Assembly (NCBI GenBank): GCA_046051225.1
Contig: JBJOOR010000004.1
Coordinates: 124,001 to 188,000 of the forward strand
Source of the DNA: CAIODY01 sp046051225
Lineage (GTDB): Bacteria; Bacteroidota; Bacteroidia; Chitinophagales; CAIODY01
Reading direction: 5' to 3'
Length of the DNA: 64,000 nucleotides
In this document: positions 9,607-18,254 of the stretch, piece by piece
Position numbering within the stretch: the stretch's first letter is position 1
How the letters are laid out: every line of letters starts with the position of its first letter
Notes under the pieces: generated by a model
Told to the model about the DNA's origin: nothing
The model's database searches: none
The model's input: the letters and a program-made list of their open reading frames with translations, nothing else
Made by a program: the position numbers and the translations under genes

Positions 9607-9751
9607 AACGATTTAAAATTAAACAAAACCTAACGGATACAATAGTTTTGTAGTAAACCCATTTTTGTGGATTAGATATATTTATAGACTTTACTAAAAT
9701 CATTTTTCAATTTCATCATTTTAATATGGATATTAGCCTACAGAAATTGTT

Positions 9752-10927
9752 ATGCTAACTTATATTTTAAAACGCATTTTATTGTTCGTTCCCACTTTGT
9801 TTGTGGTATCGCTATTGGCATTTGAAATTAGCATTCATGCCCCAGGCGATGCCGCAGAAATGTTGGTTAAAAATTCGCAAGGCAGCACCGAACAAACAGC
9901 ATCATCAGCCAATTATCAACAACAAATAACACAATGGAAACATAGATTGGGCTTAGATTTGCCAGTATTTTATTGTTCTATCCATTCGCTTGCCATTACA
10001 GATACGCTGTATAGAATAACCGATAAATTTGAGCAAGAAATAGTAGGAAGAAAAATGTTGAATGATGCTGGATTCAAAAAATATATTCCAACTATTTCGT
10101 TTCATTTTTCAAATCAATATCATAAATGGATGTTTGGCGATGGCGAATTTTCGAAAGGAATTATTCGTGGCGATTTTGGAATTTCTATTTTATCACAACA
10201 AAAAATATCAACCCTAATTGCCGAAAAATTGCCATGGAGTTTATTCTTCAGCATGGTTTCTATTTTGTTGGCTTATTTAGTTAGTATACCATTAGGTGTT
10301 TTTGCTGCATCAAAAAAAGGAACATCATTTGAAAAAATAATCAGTCTTATTGTTTTTGTATTGCCTGCAATGCCTTCATTTTGGGTAGCTACTATGTTAT
10401 TAATGTTATTTAGCAATCCAGATTTTTTTAATTGGTTTCCATCGTCAGGTGTTTCGCCCATTCAGGGTTTTCAGCCATCAATAGGTTTTATGCAACGATT
10501 TTTTTATTCTATACCTTATTTAATTTTGCCCATTATTTGTTTCACTTATAGTTCGATTGCATTTTTATCTAGAACCATGCGAATAGGAATTTTAAATGAA
10601 TTGCAACAAGATTATATCAGAACGGCAAGAGCAAAAGGATTAACTGAAAAAAAAATAATTTGGCATCATGCTTTCCGAAATTCATTGCTGCCCATCATCA
10701 CTGTATTTGCCTCTGTATTTCCTGCTGTAATTGGCGGTTCGGTAATTTTAGAAACCATTTTTACTTTGCCTGGCATGGGCAGAGCCATTTATCAAGCCAT
10801 CGGAAACCATGATTACAACTTGATTGTAGCCGTGTTTACTCTAACAGGATTTTTAACAATGGTAGGATTTTTAATCAGCGATATTTTGTATACAATAGCC
10901 GACCCAAGAATACGATTTGAGAAATGA
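9752..10927 (+). CDS. ABC transporter permease, DppB/OppB type
   Basis: This is an inner-membrane permease of the peptide/nickel (BPD) class. The N-terminal helix LLFVPTLFVVSLLAFEI is typical of DppB, and the cytoplasmic EAA loop that docks the ATPase reads YIRTARAKGL ... HHAFRNSLLPI near residues 290-315. A soluble insertion of about 90 residues lies between helix 1 and the transport domain. Its stop overlaps the start of the next permease by 4 bp (ATGA), indicating translational coupling. No ATPase or binding-protein gene is next to the pair, so the complex is completed by genes elsewhere. The substrate (oligopeptide, nickel or other) cannot be decided. Confidence 0.88.
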   Translation: MLTYILKRILLFVPTLFVVSLLAFEISIHAPGDAAEMLVKNSQGSTEQTASSANYQQQITQWKHRLGLDLPVFYCSIHSLAITDTLYRITDKFEQEIVGRKMLNDAGFKKYIPTISFHFSNQYHKWMFGDGEFSKGIIRGDFGISILSQQKISTLIAEKLPWSLFFSMVSILLAYLVSIPLGVFAASKKGTSFEKIISLIVFVLPAMPSFWVATMLLMLFSNPDFFNWFPSSGVSPIQGFQPSIGFMQRFFYSIPYLILPIICFTYSSIAFLSRTMRIGILNELQQDYIRTARAKGLTEKKIIWHHAFRNSLLPIITVFASVFPAVIGGSVILETIFTLPGMGRAIYQAIGNHDYNLIVAVFTLTGFLTMVGFLISDILYTIADPRIRFEK

Positions 10928-12255
10928 TGTTACCAAAAAACATATCGTCAAATAGTTTTAGCAAACAAATATTTGCAAATATTAAGCAAAACAAACGAGC
11001 TGTTTTTGCTTTTTGGATAATTGCTGTAATGCTGATGATTGGATTGTTTGCACCATTTATTGCCAATAATCAACCATACTATATAAAGGTTTTTAATCAT
11101 AGTTATTATCCTATTTTTACTATTAATAATCAAATTGATTTTTATGATGAAACAGAAAATGTAAAAACAATTGATTGCCGACAAATGGATTGGAAACATT
11201 TACCTTTTGATGCCGCCATATTTCCATTCATTGCCTATTCTCCCAATTCATCCGATATCATTAATGCTGATTATAAATCGCCCAACGACGAACAATTATT
11301 TAAAAATACTAAAGGCGAAACAGAGCAAATAAAATTTAGATTCAAACATTATTTAGGCACCAACAAACGTGGTGAAGATGTTTGCAGTGGCTTAATTCAT
11401 GGTGCTTCCATTTCATTATTGGTGGGTGTTTTATCAATGTTGATAGCAGGATTTTTAGGAATCGCTATCGGATTATTAGCTGGATATTTTGGTAATGATA
11501 GATGGCAAATGAAAAGAGGAACAATGTATTTTTTGTTGATAGCAATTGTGTTGGCATGGTTCTATAGTTTTCAATTACGCTGGTTTAATTTATCAGATGC
11601 ATTAGCTATATCTACTTTATTTTTCTTATTTCAATTGCTCATCAGCGTTATCATTTTTGTACTAATAATTTTCTTGTTTTATTTTTTTGCAGAAAAAACA
11701 ATTAGCCGAATTTCGTTTTTTTCAACACCCGTTTTTATCCCCATTGATTCGATAATTGTTAGAATTATTGAAGTAATAGTATCGCTACCTGTAATTGTTT
11801 TAATCATCAGCATTGCAGCCATTGCAAAACCATCATTCACTAATTTAATTTTAATTATTGGCTTAATTCAATGGACATCGATAGCCAGATTTGTAAGAGC
11901 TGAAATGCTGCGAATTAGGAATGCAGAATTTATGCAAGCTGCCGAAGTAATGGGTGTAAAACCGATGCAAATTATTTTTCGTCATGCTTTGCCAAATACT
12001 ATTTCGTCAGCATTGGTAAGCCTTTCATTTGGCGTAGCACAAGCCATTTTAATTGAATCATCACTTTCATTTTTAGGCATTGGATTACCTGTTGATACAG
12101 TAAGTTGGGGTTCGTTAATTAATGCAGGTTGCGAAAATTTTCAGGCTTGGTGGTTGGTAATTTTTCCAGGCTTATGCATTTTTGCAACTGTACTTTCATT
12201 CAATATTTTAGGCGAAGCATTACGTGATGCAATGGATGTAAGAATGAGAAGATAA
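10924..12255 (+). CDS. ABC transporter permease, DppC/OppC type
   Basis: This is the partner permease of the preceding gene. Helix 1 is near residues 25-45. It is followed by an unusually long extracytoplasmic segment (about residues 50-140) ending in LGTNKRGEDV, the usual lead-in to the DppC transport domain. Further helices flank a hydrophobic insertion near residues 195-250. The EAA loop AAEVMGVKPMQII ... HALPNT lies near residue 340, and the end is SFNILGEALRDAMD, typical of DppC. It converges on the next gene with a 1-bp gap. Family and pairing are firm; the substrate is unknown. Confidence 0.88.
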   Translation: MMLPKNISSNSFSKQIFANIKQNKRAVFAFWIIAVMLMIGLFAPFIANNQPYYIKVFNHSYYPIFTINNQIDFYDETENVKTIDCRQMDWKHLPFDAAIFPFIAYSPNSSDIINADYKSPNDEQLFKNTKGETEQIKFRFKHYLGTNKRGEDVCSGLIHGASISLLVGVLSMLIAGFLGIAIGLLAGYFGNDRWQMKRGTMYFLLIAIVLAWFYSFQLRWFNLSDALAISTLFFLFQLLISVIIFVLIIFLFYFFAEKTISRISFFSTPVFIPIDSIIVRIIEVIVSLPVIVLIISIAAIAKPSFTNLILIIGLIQWTSIARFVRAEMLRIRNAEFMQAAEVMGVKPMQIIFRHALPNTISSALVSLSFGVAQAILIESSLSFLGIGLPVDTVSWGSLINAGCENFQAWWLVIFPGLCIFATVLSFNILGEALRDAMDVRMRR

Positions 12256-12256
12256 A

Positions 12257-13090
12257 TTACTTATCTCTTAAAGCACTCTTTATATTTCTATCATCCATTT
12301 GATAAGGATATTTTTCGTAAAAAGTATTGTCTTCGGTTATCGAATAACCATCTCGTGAATTGTTATAAGCTTCATGCAGCAATGGTTGTGAGTCGTAATT
12401 TTTATCAATGTGCTTTAGAAAACAAGCTTTGTAATATTGTGCATCCGAAAAATTAGGATAGCGAACTAAACAACTATCCAAATACGAAACTGCAATTGGA
12501 TAATTTTCAAATTCACTTTCCGTAATTGCTAAATAAAAATAGTTGAGTTGATGCACATATTTTGCTCCGTATTTTTCGCTTTCTGTTTCAATACATTTTT
12601 CAAAAAGAATTTTTGCCGAATCAAAATTGTTCAATTGCAAATAACTTAAAGCGATATAAAAATCATATTCATGATCCATTTCAAAACCATTTCCCCACAA
12701 GCGTTTGGCTTCAGTAAAATCTACAATCGCATCATGATAATTTTTTCTAAAAATACAATTCATAAATCCACGATAAGGCAAATATTCTTGTTTGTTGAGT
12801 TCAACTGCTTTATCTAAATAAGGTTTGCCTGCTTCGTATTTATGACGCTTGTAAAGTGGCATGGCTTGTTGCTGATATAAAAATGCTTTGTTGGGCAACA
12901 GTGCAATTGCTGAATCAAAATTTTTGCGCCATTCGGGATGATAATATGAATGTTTGTAAGCGCCATTATCTATAAAATGTTTGATTGTTTTTTCTTCAAA
13001 TTGCTTTGAAGTATCAATTGGTAAAGCACTTTGACTGAATACAAAATTTGAAATCAGCAGAACAAAAATTGAAGTAATTATCTTTTTCAT
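12257..13090 (-). CDS. secreted tetratricopeptide-like protein
   Basis: The ATG at 13090 gives a signal peptide (MKKIITSIFVLLISNFVFS) and a mature protein rich in helical pairs with TPR-like spacing: PNKAFLYQQQAMPLYK, KPYLDKAVELNK, DSAKILFEKCIE, AVSYLDSCLVRYP. TPR repeats mediate protein-protein contacts; no enzyme motif is seen. The longer frame up to 13207 reads through a 58-bp dispersed repeat (13123-13180) and is rejected as coding. The partner is unknown. Confidence 0.78.
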   Translation of the reverse strand: MKKIITSIFVLLISNFVFSQSALPIDTSKQFEEKTIKHFIDNGAYKHSYYHPEWRKNFDSAIALLPNKAFLYQQQAMPLYKRHKYEAGKPYLDKAVELNKQEYLPYRGFMNCIFRKNYHDAIVDFTEAKRLWGNGFEMDHEYDFYIALSYLQLNNFDSAKILFEKCIETESEKYGAKYVHQLNYFYLAITESEFENYPIAVSYLDSCLVRYPNFSDAQYYKACFLKHIDKNYDSQPLLHEAYNNSRDGYSITEDNTFYEKYPYQMDDRNIKSALRDK

Positions 13091-13122
13091 TGTATTGTTT
13101 TTTAGTAATTCAAAACTAACAG

Positions 13123-13180
13123 CAACAAAAATTAATGAATTGCAAAGTTTGTTAAATGAATGAGAAGAATTTTTGTTTTC
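13123..13180 (-). repeat. 58-bp dispersed repeat, copy 1
   Basis: Read on the minus strand, this block matches 36114-36171 (plus strand) at 57 of 58 positions. The sequence ends abruptly matching at its TTTTTGTTG side. It lies 33 bp upstream of the TPR-like gene and in the same orientation. It may be a promoter-containing module or a small mobile repeat. Confidence 0.8.
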
Positions 13181-13249
13181 CTTTTTATACTTTCGTTTTA
13201 CAAACATTAAAACTTTTATTGTTTAAAAGCAGCAAATAAAATTTCTTTT

Positions 13250-14410
13250 ATGAATCAATATCCATCAATATTACGAAGCAAATTACCAAATGTAGGTACT
13301 ACTATTTTTACGGTTATGTCGGCTTTAGCAAATGAACACAAAGCAATAAATTTGTCTCAAGGTTTTCCTGATTTTGAGGTAGATGAAAAGTTGATTTCTT
13401 TAATTCATCAATATTATCAAAAGGGTATGAATCAGTATGCACCTATGCCTGGCGTACTTCAGCTACGAGAAACAATTGCTGAAAAATGTAATTATCTATA
13501 TGGCATTACTATTCAGCCCGAAACAGAAATCACTATTACACCAGGCGGAACCGAAGCTATTTTTTCAGCCATCACATCTATCATTCATCCCGATGATGAA
13601 GTAATTATTTTTGAACCAGCATACGATTGTTATGCGCCTGCCATCGAGCTGTGTGGAGGCATACCAGTTTATATCGAATTAAAAGCACCCAATTTTACTA
13701 TTGATTGGAATGATGTAAAAAAACGAATCAATCATAAAACAAAATTAATTATTATCAATACGCCTCATAATCCTGGCGGAAGTACAATGACAGAAAGCGA
13801 TATGCTTCAATTACAAAAATTGATTGAAACTACCGATATTATGTTGCTAAGCGATGAAGTGTATGAACACATTATTTTTGATCATGAAAAACATCAAAGC
13901 GTATTGCGATTTCCGAAATTGGCAGAAAGAAGTTTTGCTGTGTATTCTTTCGGAAAAACATTGCATGCTACTGGCTGGAAAGTGGGCTATGTAATAGCAC
14001 CCGAAAACATGATGAAAGAGTTTCGAAAAGTGCATCAATTCAATGTATTCAGCACAAACACACCCATTCAATATGCATTAAATGATTATCTAAAAGATAG
14101 AAATAATTATTTGTATTTACCTGCATTTTATGAAGCAAAGCGAAACTATTTTAATCAAATTTTAACAGCATTACCATTTAAATTTACACCAGCAAAAGGC
14201 AGCTATTTTCAATGTGTAGATTATAGTCAAATATCGGATGAGGCAGATAAAGATTTTGCTATTAGATTAACAAAAGAATATGGTGTAGCTGCTGTGCCGG
14301 TTTCAGCTTTTTATCATAGAGCAAAAGACAATAAAATGTTACGATTCTGCTTTGCAAAAAGCAGAGAAACTATTGATGCTGCTGCCGAAAAATTGAGCAC
14401 CCTTAAATAG
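13250..14410 (+). CDS. class I/II PLP-dependent aminotransferase (methionine/kynurenine aminotransferase-like)
   Basis: This is a 386-residue fold-type I aminotransferase. The family opening INLSQGFPDF is near residue 38, followed by YAPMPGVLQLR. The NTPHNPGG motif lies near residue 175, the SDEVYEH motif near residue 205, and the PLP lysine is in SFGKTLHATGWK near residue 235. These features resemble the YbdL/methionine aminotransferase and kynurenine aminotransferase branch, which transfer amino groups from methionine or aromatic amino acids to 2-oxoacids. Substrate specificity is inferred from overall likeness. The gene stands alone and converges on the acyltransferase with a 6-bp gap. Confidence 0.88.
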   Translation: MNQYPSILRSKLPNVGTTIFTVMSALANEHKAINLSQGFPDFEVDEKLISLIHQYYQKGMNQYAPMPGVLQLRETIAEKCNYLYGITIQPETEITITPGGTEAIFSAITSIIHPDDEVIIFEPAYDCYAPAIELCGGIPVYIELKAPNFTIDWNDVKKRINHKTKLIIINTPHNPGGSTMTESDMLQLQKLIETTDIMLLSDEVYEHIIFDHEKHQSVLRFPKLAERSFAVYSFGKTLHATGWKVGYVIAPENMMKEFRKVHQFNVFSTNTPIQYALNDYLKDRNNYLYLPAFYEAKRNYFNQILTALPFKFTPAKGSYFQCVDYSQISDEADKDFAIRLTKEYGVAAVPVSAFYHRAKDNKMLRFCFAKSRETIDAAAEKLSTLK

Positions 14411-14416
14411 TTGAAA

Positions 14417-15571
14417 TTAGTTTTTTGGGCGTAGTTTTCTAAACCAACTTTCGAAATATGAAAATGATACTGCTGCTAATAAAATAGTAAGCGTATATAT
14501 AGTTAAGGTATAAAAAATGTAGTACCCATCAATGATTTGTGTGATATAAATTTTTGCAAATAAGGGTTTCAAAAAATAAATTAGGGGTAAATGAAACATA
14601 TACATACCAAAAGATAAATCGCCTAAATAATCAAATAATTTTCCACTAGTTTTTAGTAAGCTTTTTTTATTTAGGCTTACATTAGTAATAATTAATAAAA
14701 ATAAAATAGGCAATATGATAACATCAAAAGTTGGATTTTGAAAAAATTGTAATACACTAAAGTGTGCCATAAAATATGGTGTTAAAAATGCAAAACGAAA
14801 AATCAACAATACAAAAATGATGATTTGCGATGCATAACTAAACCATATTTTTGAATATATATACGAAGGTTTATAAACTAAAAAATAACCACCTAAAGCG
14901 CCCATTGCCATATAATGTATATGAAATGTTTTAATAAAATTTATAAGCGCTGTATGCCACCAAACATGGGTTAAATCTGGTATTGAAAGCGGAAATAAAA
15001 ATTCTTGCATCCATTTTAAGCAGATGATAAAAAGAATAATATATGGTAAATATTTTCTGAAATATTTTACCAATGGCGCCCACAATAAATAAAATTGTTC
15101 TTCAACACCGATTGACCAAAAATGGCTAAGCTTGCCAATCATGCCAACAATATTAGGTAAAAAAATAAAATAAAAGATTACTTGCGGCGTTTGATACGAT
15201 GTGAATTTTTTATGTAAAATAAAAAATACTAGCGGTATAAAAATAGTACTGCAAATTAAAATTAAATAATACAACGGAAATATTCGCAGCAATCGTTTTT
15301 TATAAAAGTTTGCTATATTAATTTGCTTGTTTTTTTCATATTCATTCAACAATAAATAAGTAATTAAAAAACCCGATAATACAAAAAAGAAAGTAACGGC
15401 TTGGCTGGCATTACAAAACAAAAAATTCCAAATAGGGTTGCTATCATAGTTAGCAAAAAATGCAGATTGCAATTTGCTATGACCATTAATAACAAGGCAG
15501 GCAGCAATAAATCGTAAGCCATTAAGCCCAACTAGTGTTTTATTCGATATAGATAAATTGTTGTTCAACAA
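14417..15571 (-). CDS. acyltransferase 3 family membrane protein (OafA/YrhL-like)
   Basis: This is a polytopic membrane protein of 384 residues with about ten helices. The acyltransferase-3 signature is visible: LNGLRFIAACLVINGH at the start (catalytic His), FFFVLSGFLITYLL near residue 60, and LLRIFPLYYL near residue 93. Such proteins transfer acetyl or other acyl groups to cell-surface sugars or lipids. The frame opens with two TTG codons straight after an in-frame stop (TAA TTT TTT TTG TTG), so initiation must be at a TTG at 15571 or 15568. The acceptor is unknown. Confidence 0.85.
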   Translation of the reverse strand: MLNNNLSISNKTLVGLNGLRFIAACLVINGHSKLQSAFFANYDSNPIWNFLFCNASQAVTFFFVLSGFLITYLLLNEYEKNKQINIANFYKKRLLRIFPLYYLILICSTIFIPLVFFILHKKFTSYQTPQVIFYFIFLPNIVGMIGKLSHFWSIGVEEQFYLLWAPLVKYFRKYLPYIILFIICLKWMQEFLFPLSIPDLTHVWWHTALINFIKTFHIHYMAMGALGGYFLVYKPSYIYSKIWFSYASQIIIFVLLIFRFAFLTPYFMAHFSVLQFFQNPTFDVIILPILFLLIITNVSLNKKSLLKTSGKLFDYLGDLSFGMYMFHLPLIYFLKPLFAKIYITQIIDGYYIFYTLTIYTLTILLAAVSFSYFESWFRKLRPKN

Positions 15572-15650
15572 AAAAAATTACAAACGCAAAGAACGAAAAG
15601 ATTCAGTAAAGAAATAGTAAGTTTGCCATTCAAAAAATAAAAATATATTC

Positions 15651-18170
15651 ATGCAAAGTATTTTAAACAAATTAAAAACACACGGTTTAATTGTATTGTT
15701 AGGCGTTGTACTTATCTGCTTTTATTTTTTACCTGTTTTTCAGGGAAAAGTGTTGCAACAAAACGACGTAATTCAAGCTAGCGCTATGCAACATGAAGTA
15801 TTAGCACACAAGGAAAAAACTGGAAATTTTTCGTTATGGACAAATAATTTGTTTTGCGGCATGCCTACATTTATGATGGGCGTTGATTATAAAAATCCTG
15901 TAATTGGTCATTTATTAGTTCCTATCGAAACTTTTTTTAAATCACCCACTTGCTTTGCCATCTATTATTTTTTAGGTTTTTATTTGTTGATGATTGTAAT
16001 GGGATGCAGCCCTTGGTTAAGTTTTATAGGTGCATTAATGTACACATTTGCATCCTATAATTTTGTGATATTAGAAGCTGGGCACAACACCAAAGCCCGT
16101 TGCATAGGCTTTATGCCATTTATTATTGCAGGTGTAATGTTATTATTTCAACGAAAGTATTGGCTAGGAGCCATGTTGGTAGGTTTGTTTTTGTTTTTTC
16201 AAATCAAATCAAATCATCCGCAGATTACATATTACATGCTTTTAACACTTGGGTTTTATTTTTTGTATCAGTTGGTTCAAGCATTTTTACAAAAAGAAAT
16301 TAAAACTTTTGCCATAGCCACAACCATTTTTATTGGCGCTTCATCATTGGCTGTAATGGCTAATTTTACACAACTTTGGGTGGTGTATGAATACACAAAA
16401 GATACGATGAGGGGTGGCAGCGAATTAGCAACCACAGCAAAATCTGAAACAAAAAACATTAAAGGGCTTGATAAAGATTATGCATTTCAATGGAGTTATG
16501 GCAAAATGGAAACTGTTACTTTGTTAATTCCAAATGCTTATGGTGGCTCTACAGGTGGTACATTAAATGAAAGCAGCAATGTGTATAAAGCACTTACCGA
16601 ACAAGGTGTACCCGAAAACAATGCTATTCAATATGCCAATCAAATGCCTACTTATTGGGGGCCAAAGCCATTTACATCAGGTCCAGTATATCTGGGTGCC
16701 ATTGTATGTTTTCTATTTATTCTGGGTATTTTTTTAATAAAAGAAAATTGGCGTTGGTGGATTTTTGGTGCATCTGCATTATCTATTTTATTAGCATGGG
16801 GTAAAAACTTGATGTGGTTTAATAGTTTATTTTTTGATATGGTGCCAATGTATAATAAATTCAGAACCGTTGAAATGGCGCTGGTAATACTTCAAATTAC
16901 ATTTCCAGTATTTGGATTAATGGCTTTAAAAAAGATTTTAAATAAAGAAGTTGACAATGAAAAAGTAATGAATGCACTGAAATATTCTGCTATCATTACA
17001 GGTGTGTTACTATTATTGTTTGCTTTAATGCCATCATTGTTTTTATCATTTCATGGCGATGGTGATGATAATTTGAAAAAACAATTAATGAGCAATGGCG
17101 AAGCTTTTGCACAAAAAATATTGAAAGCATTAATAGATGATAGAGAAGCTATGGCTAAAATGGATGCATGGCGCTCATTAGTATTTGTAGGCATTTGTGC
17201 TGGCTCAATATGGGCTTTTATAAAAGGTAAATTGAAAAGTAATTTTGTATTAATCATTATTGGGTTAGCAGTATTTGTTGATTTATGGGGTGTAGATAAA
17301 AGATATTTGAATGATGAAAAATTTCATGATGCTGATGAAATAAACAACAGCTATACCGAAACTACAGCTGATATTCAGATTTTGCAAGATAAAACTTTAA
17401 GCTATAGAGTATTTAATGTAAGTAGCGACCCATTTAACGATGCACTTACATCATATCATCATAAAAATATTGGAGGCTATAATCCTGCTAAGTTGGCTAG
17501 ATATCAAGATATTATTGATTCATGTTTGCATAAAAACAATACTAATGTAATTAATATGCTAAACACAAAATATTATATAGGCAAGGCACAAAACGGGCAA
17601 GAAGTGGCACAGCTAAACCCAGCTGCATTAGGCAATGCATGGTTTGTAGATACAGTTAAATTTGTAAATTCGGCTAAAGAAGAAATTGGTGCATTAAATA
17701 ATTTTAATCCATCAACCACTGCCATTATCGATGCTTCACGATTTAAAGATTACGTATCAAAAAATATTTTCGAACATGATTCTGCTTCAAAAATAAATTT
17801 GATACGAAATGATTTAGATGAATTAGAATACACTTACACATCATCAAAACCACAATTAGTAGTAATGAGCGAAGTTTATTATGCTGATGAAAAAGGCAAA
17901 GGTTGGCAAGCTTATGTAGATGGTAAAGAAGCAAAACATTGTAGGGTAAATTATATTCTTCGTGGCATGGAAATGCCAGCAGGAAACCACAAAATTGTAT
18001 TTAAGTTTGAACCAAAACCATTCTTACAGGGGCAAAAAATATCTTATATCGGTTCTATATTATTGTTGTTGCTAATTATTGCATCTATTGCTATGTATAT
18101 TAGAGATAAGCAAAAAGAATCGCAACTTATTATTGATGCTCCAAAACCTAGCGATAAAAAGAAAAAATAA
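15651..18170 (+). CDS. YfhO family large membrane protein
   Basis: This 839-residue protein has about twelve transmembrane helices in the first 540 residues, a soluble segment from about 560 to 790, and a final helix (ISYIGSILLLLLIIASIAM). This matches the YfhO/DUF6044 family, whose better studied Firmicutes member glycosylates lipoteichoic acid. A GT-C-like fold is suggested by family. In Bacteroidota the acceptor is not known, as there is no lipoteichoic acid. A TAAGTTTG sequence at 15618-15625 fits the -7 element of a Bacteroidota promoter, though no clear -33 element is visible. The gene ends at a strong terminator shared with porX. Confidence 0.85.
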   Translation: MQSILNKLKTHGLIVLLGVVLICFYFLPVFQGKVLQQNDVIQASAMQHEVLAHKEKTGNFSLWTNNLFCGMPTFMMGVDYKNPVIGHLLVPIETFFKSPTCFAIYYFLGFYLLMIVMGCSPWLSFIGALMYTFASYNFVILEAGHNTKARCIGFMPFIIAGVMLLFQRKYWLGAMLVGLFLFFQIKSNHPQITYYMLLTLGFYFLYQLVQAFLQKEIKTFAIATTIFIGASSLAVMANFTQLWVVYEYTKDTMRGGSELATTAKSETKNIKGLDKDYAFQWSYGKMETVTLLIPNAYGGSTGGTLNESSNVYKALTEQGVPENNAIQYANQMPTYWGPKPFTSGPVYLGAIVCFLFILGIFLIKENWRWWIFGASALSILLAWGKNLMWFNSLFFDMVPMYNKFRTVEMALVILQITFPVFGLMALKKILNKEVDNEKVMNALKYSAIITGVLLLLFALMPSLFLSFHGDGDDNLKKQLMSNGEAFAQKILKALIDDREAMAKMDAWRSLVFVGICAGSIWAFIKGKLKSNFVLIIIGLAVFVDLWGVDKRYLNDEKFHDADEINNSYTETTADIQILQDKTLSYRVFNVSSDPFNDALTSYHHKNIGGYNPAKLARYQDIIDSCLHKNNTNVINMLNTKYYIGKAQNGQEVAQLNPAALGNAWFVDTVKFVNSAKEEIGALNNFNPSTTAIIDASRFKDYVSKNIFEHDSASKINLIRNDLDELEYTYTSSKPQLVVMSEVYYADEKGKGWQAYVDGKEAKHCRVNYILRGMEMPAGNHKIVFKFEPKPFLQGQKISYIGSILLLLLIIASIAMYIRDKQKESQLIIDAPKPSDKKKK

Positions 18171-18196
18171 AAGTATTGTCTTGTCTGTCTCATTCT

Positions 18197-18233
18197 AAAA
18201 AAAAGCCGCTTCATGTTGAATCGGCTTTTTTTT
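18197..18233. terminator. bidirectional rho-independent terminator between yfhO-like gene and porX
   Basis: An A-tract, the stem GCCG-c-TTCA / TGAA-t-CGGC and a T-tract form a near-symmetric hairpin between the convergent stops at 18170 and 18255. It can serve both strands. Confidence 0.85.
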
Positions 18234-18254
18234 ATTTAGAAAATATTTTGCTTT

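Noticed and set aside
9461..9703. 80-codon frame overlapping the start of the first VWA gene
   Set aside because: It is an alternative frame over the signal peptide region; the VWA frame has the domain motifs.
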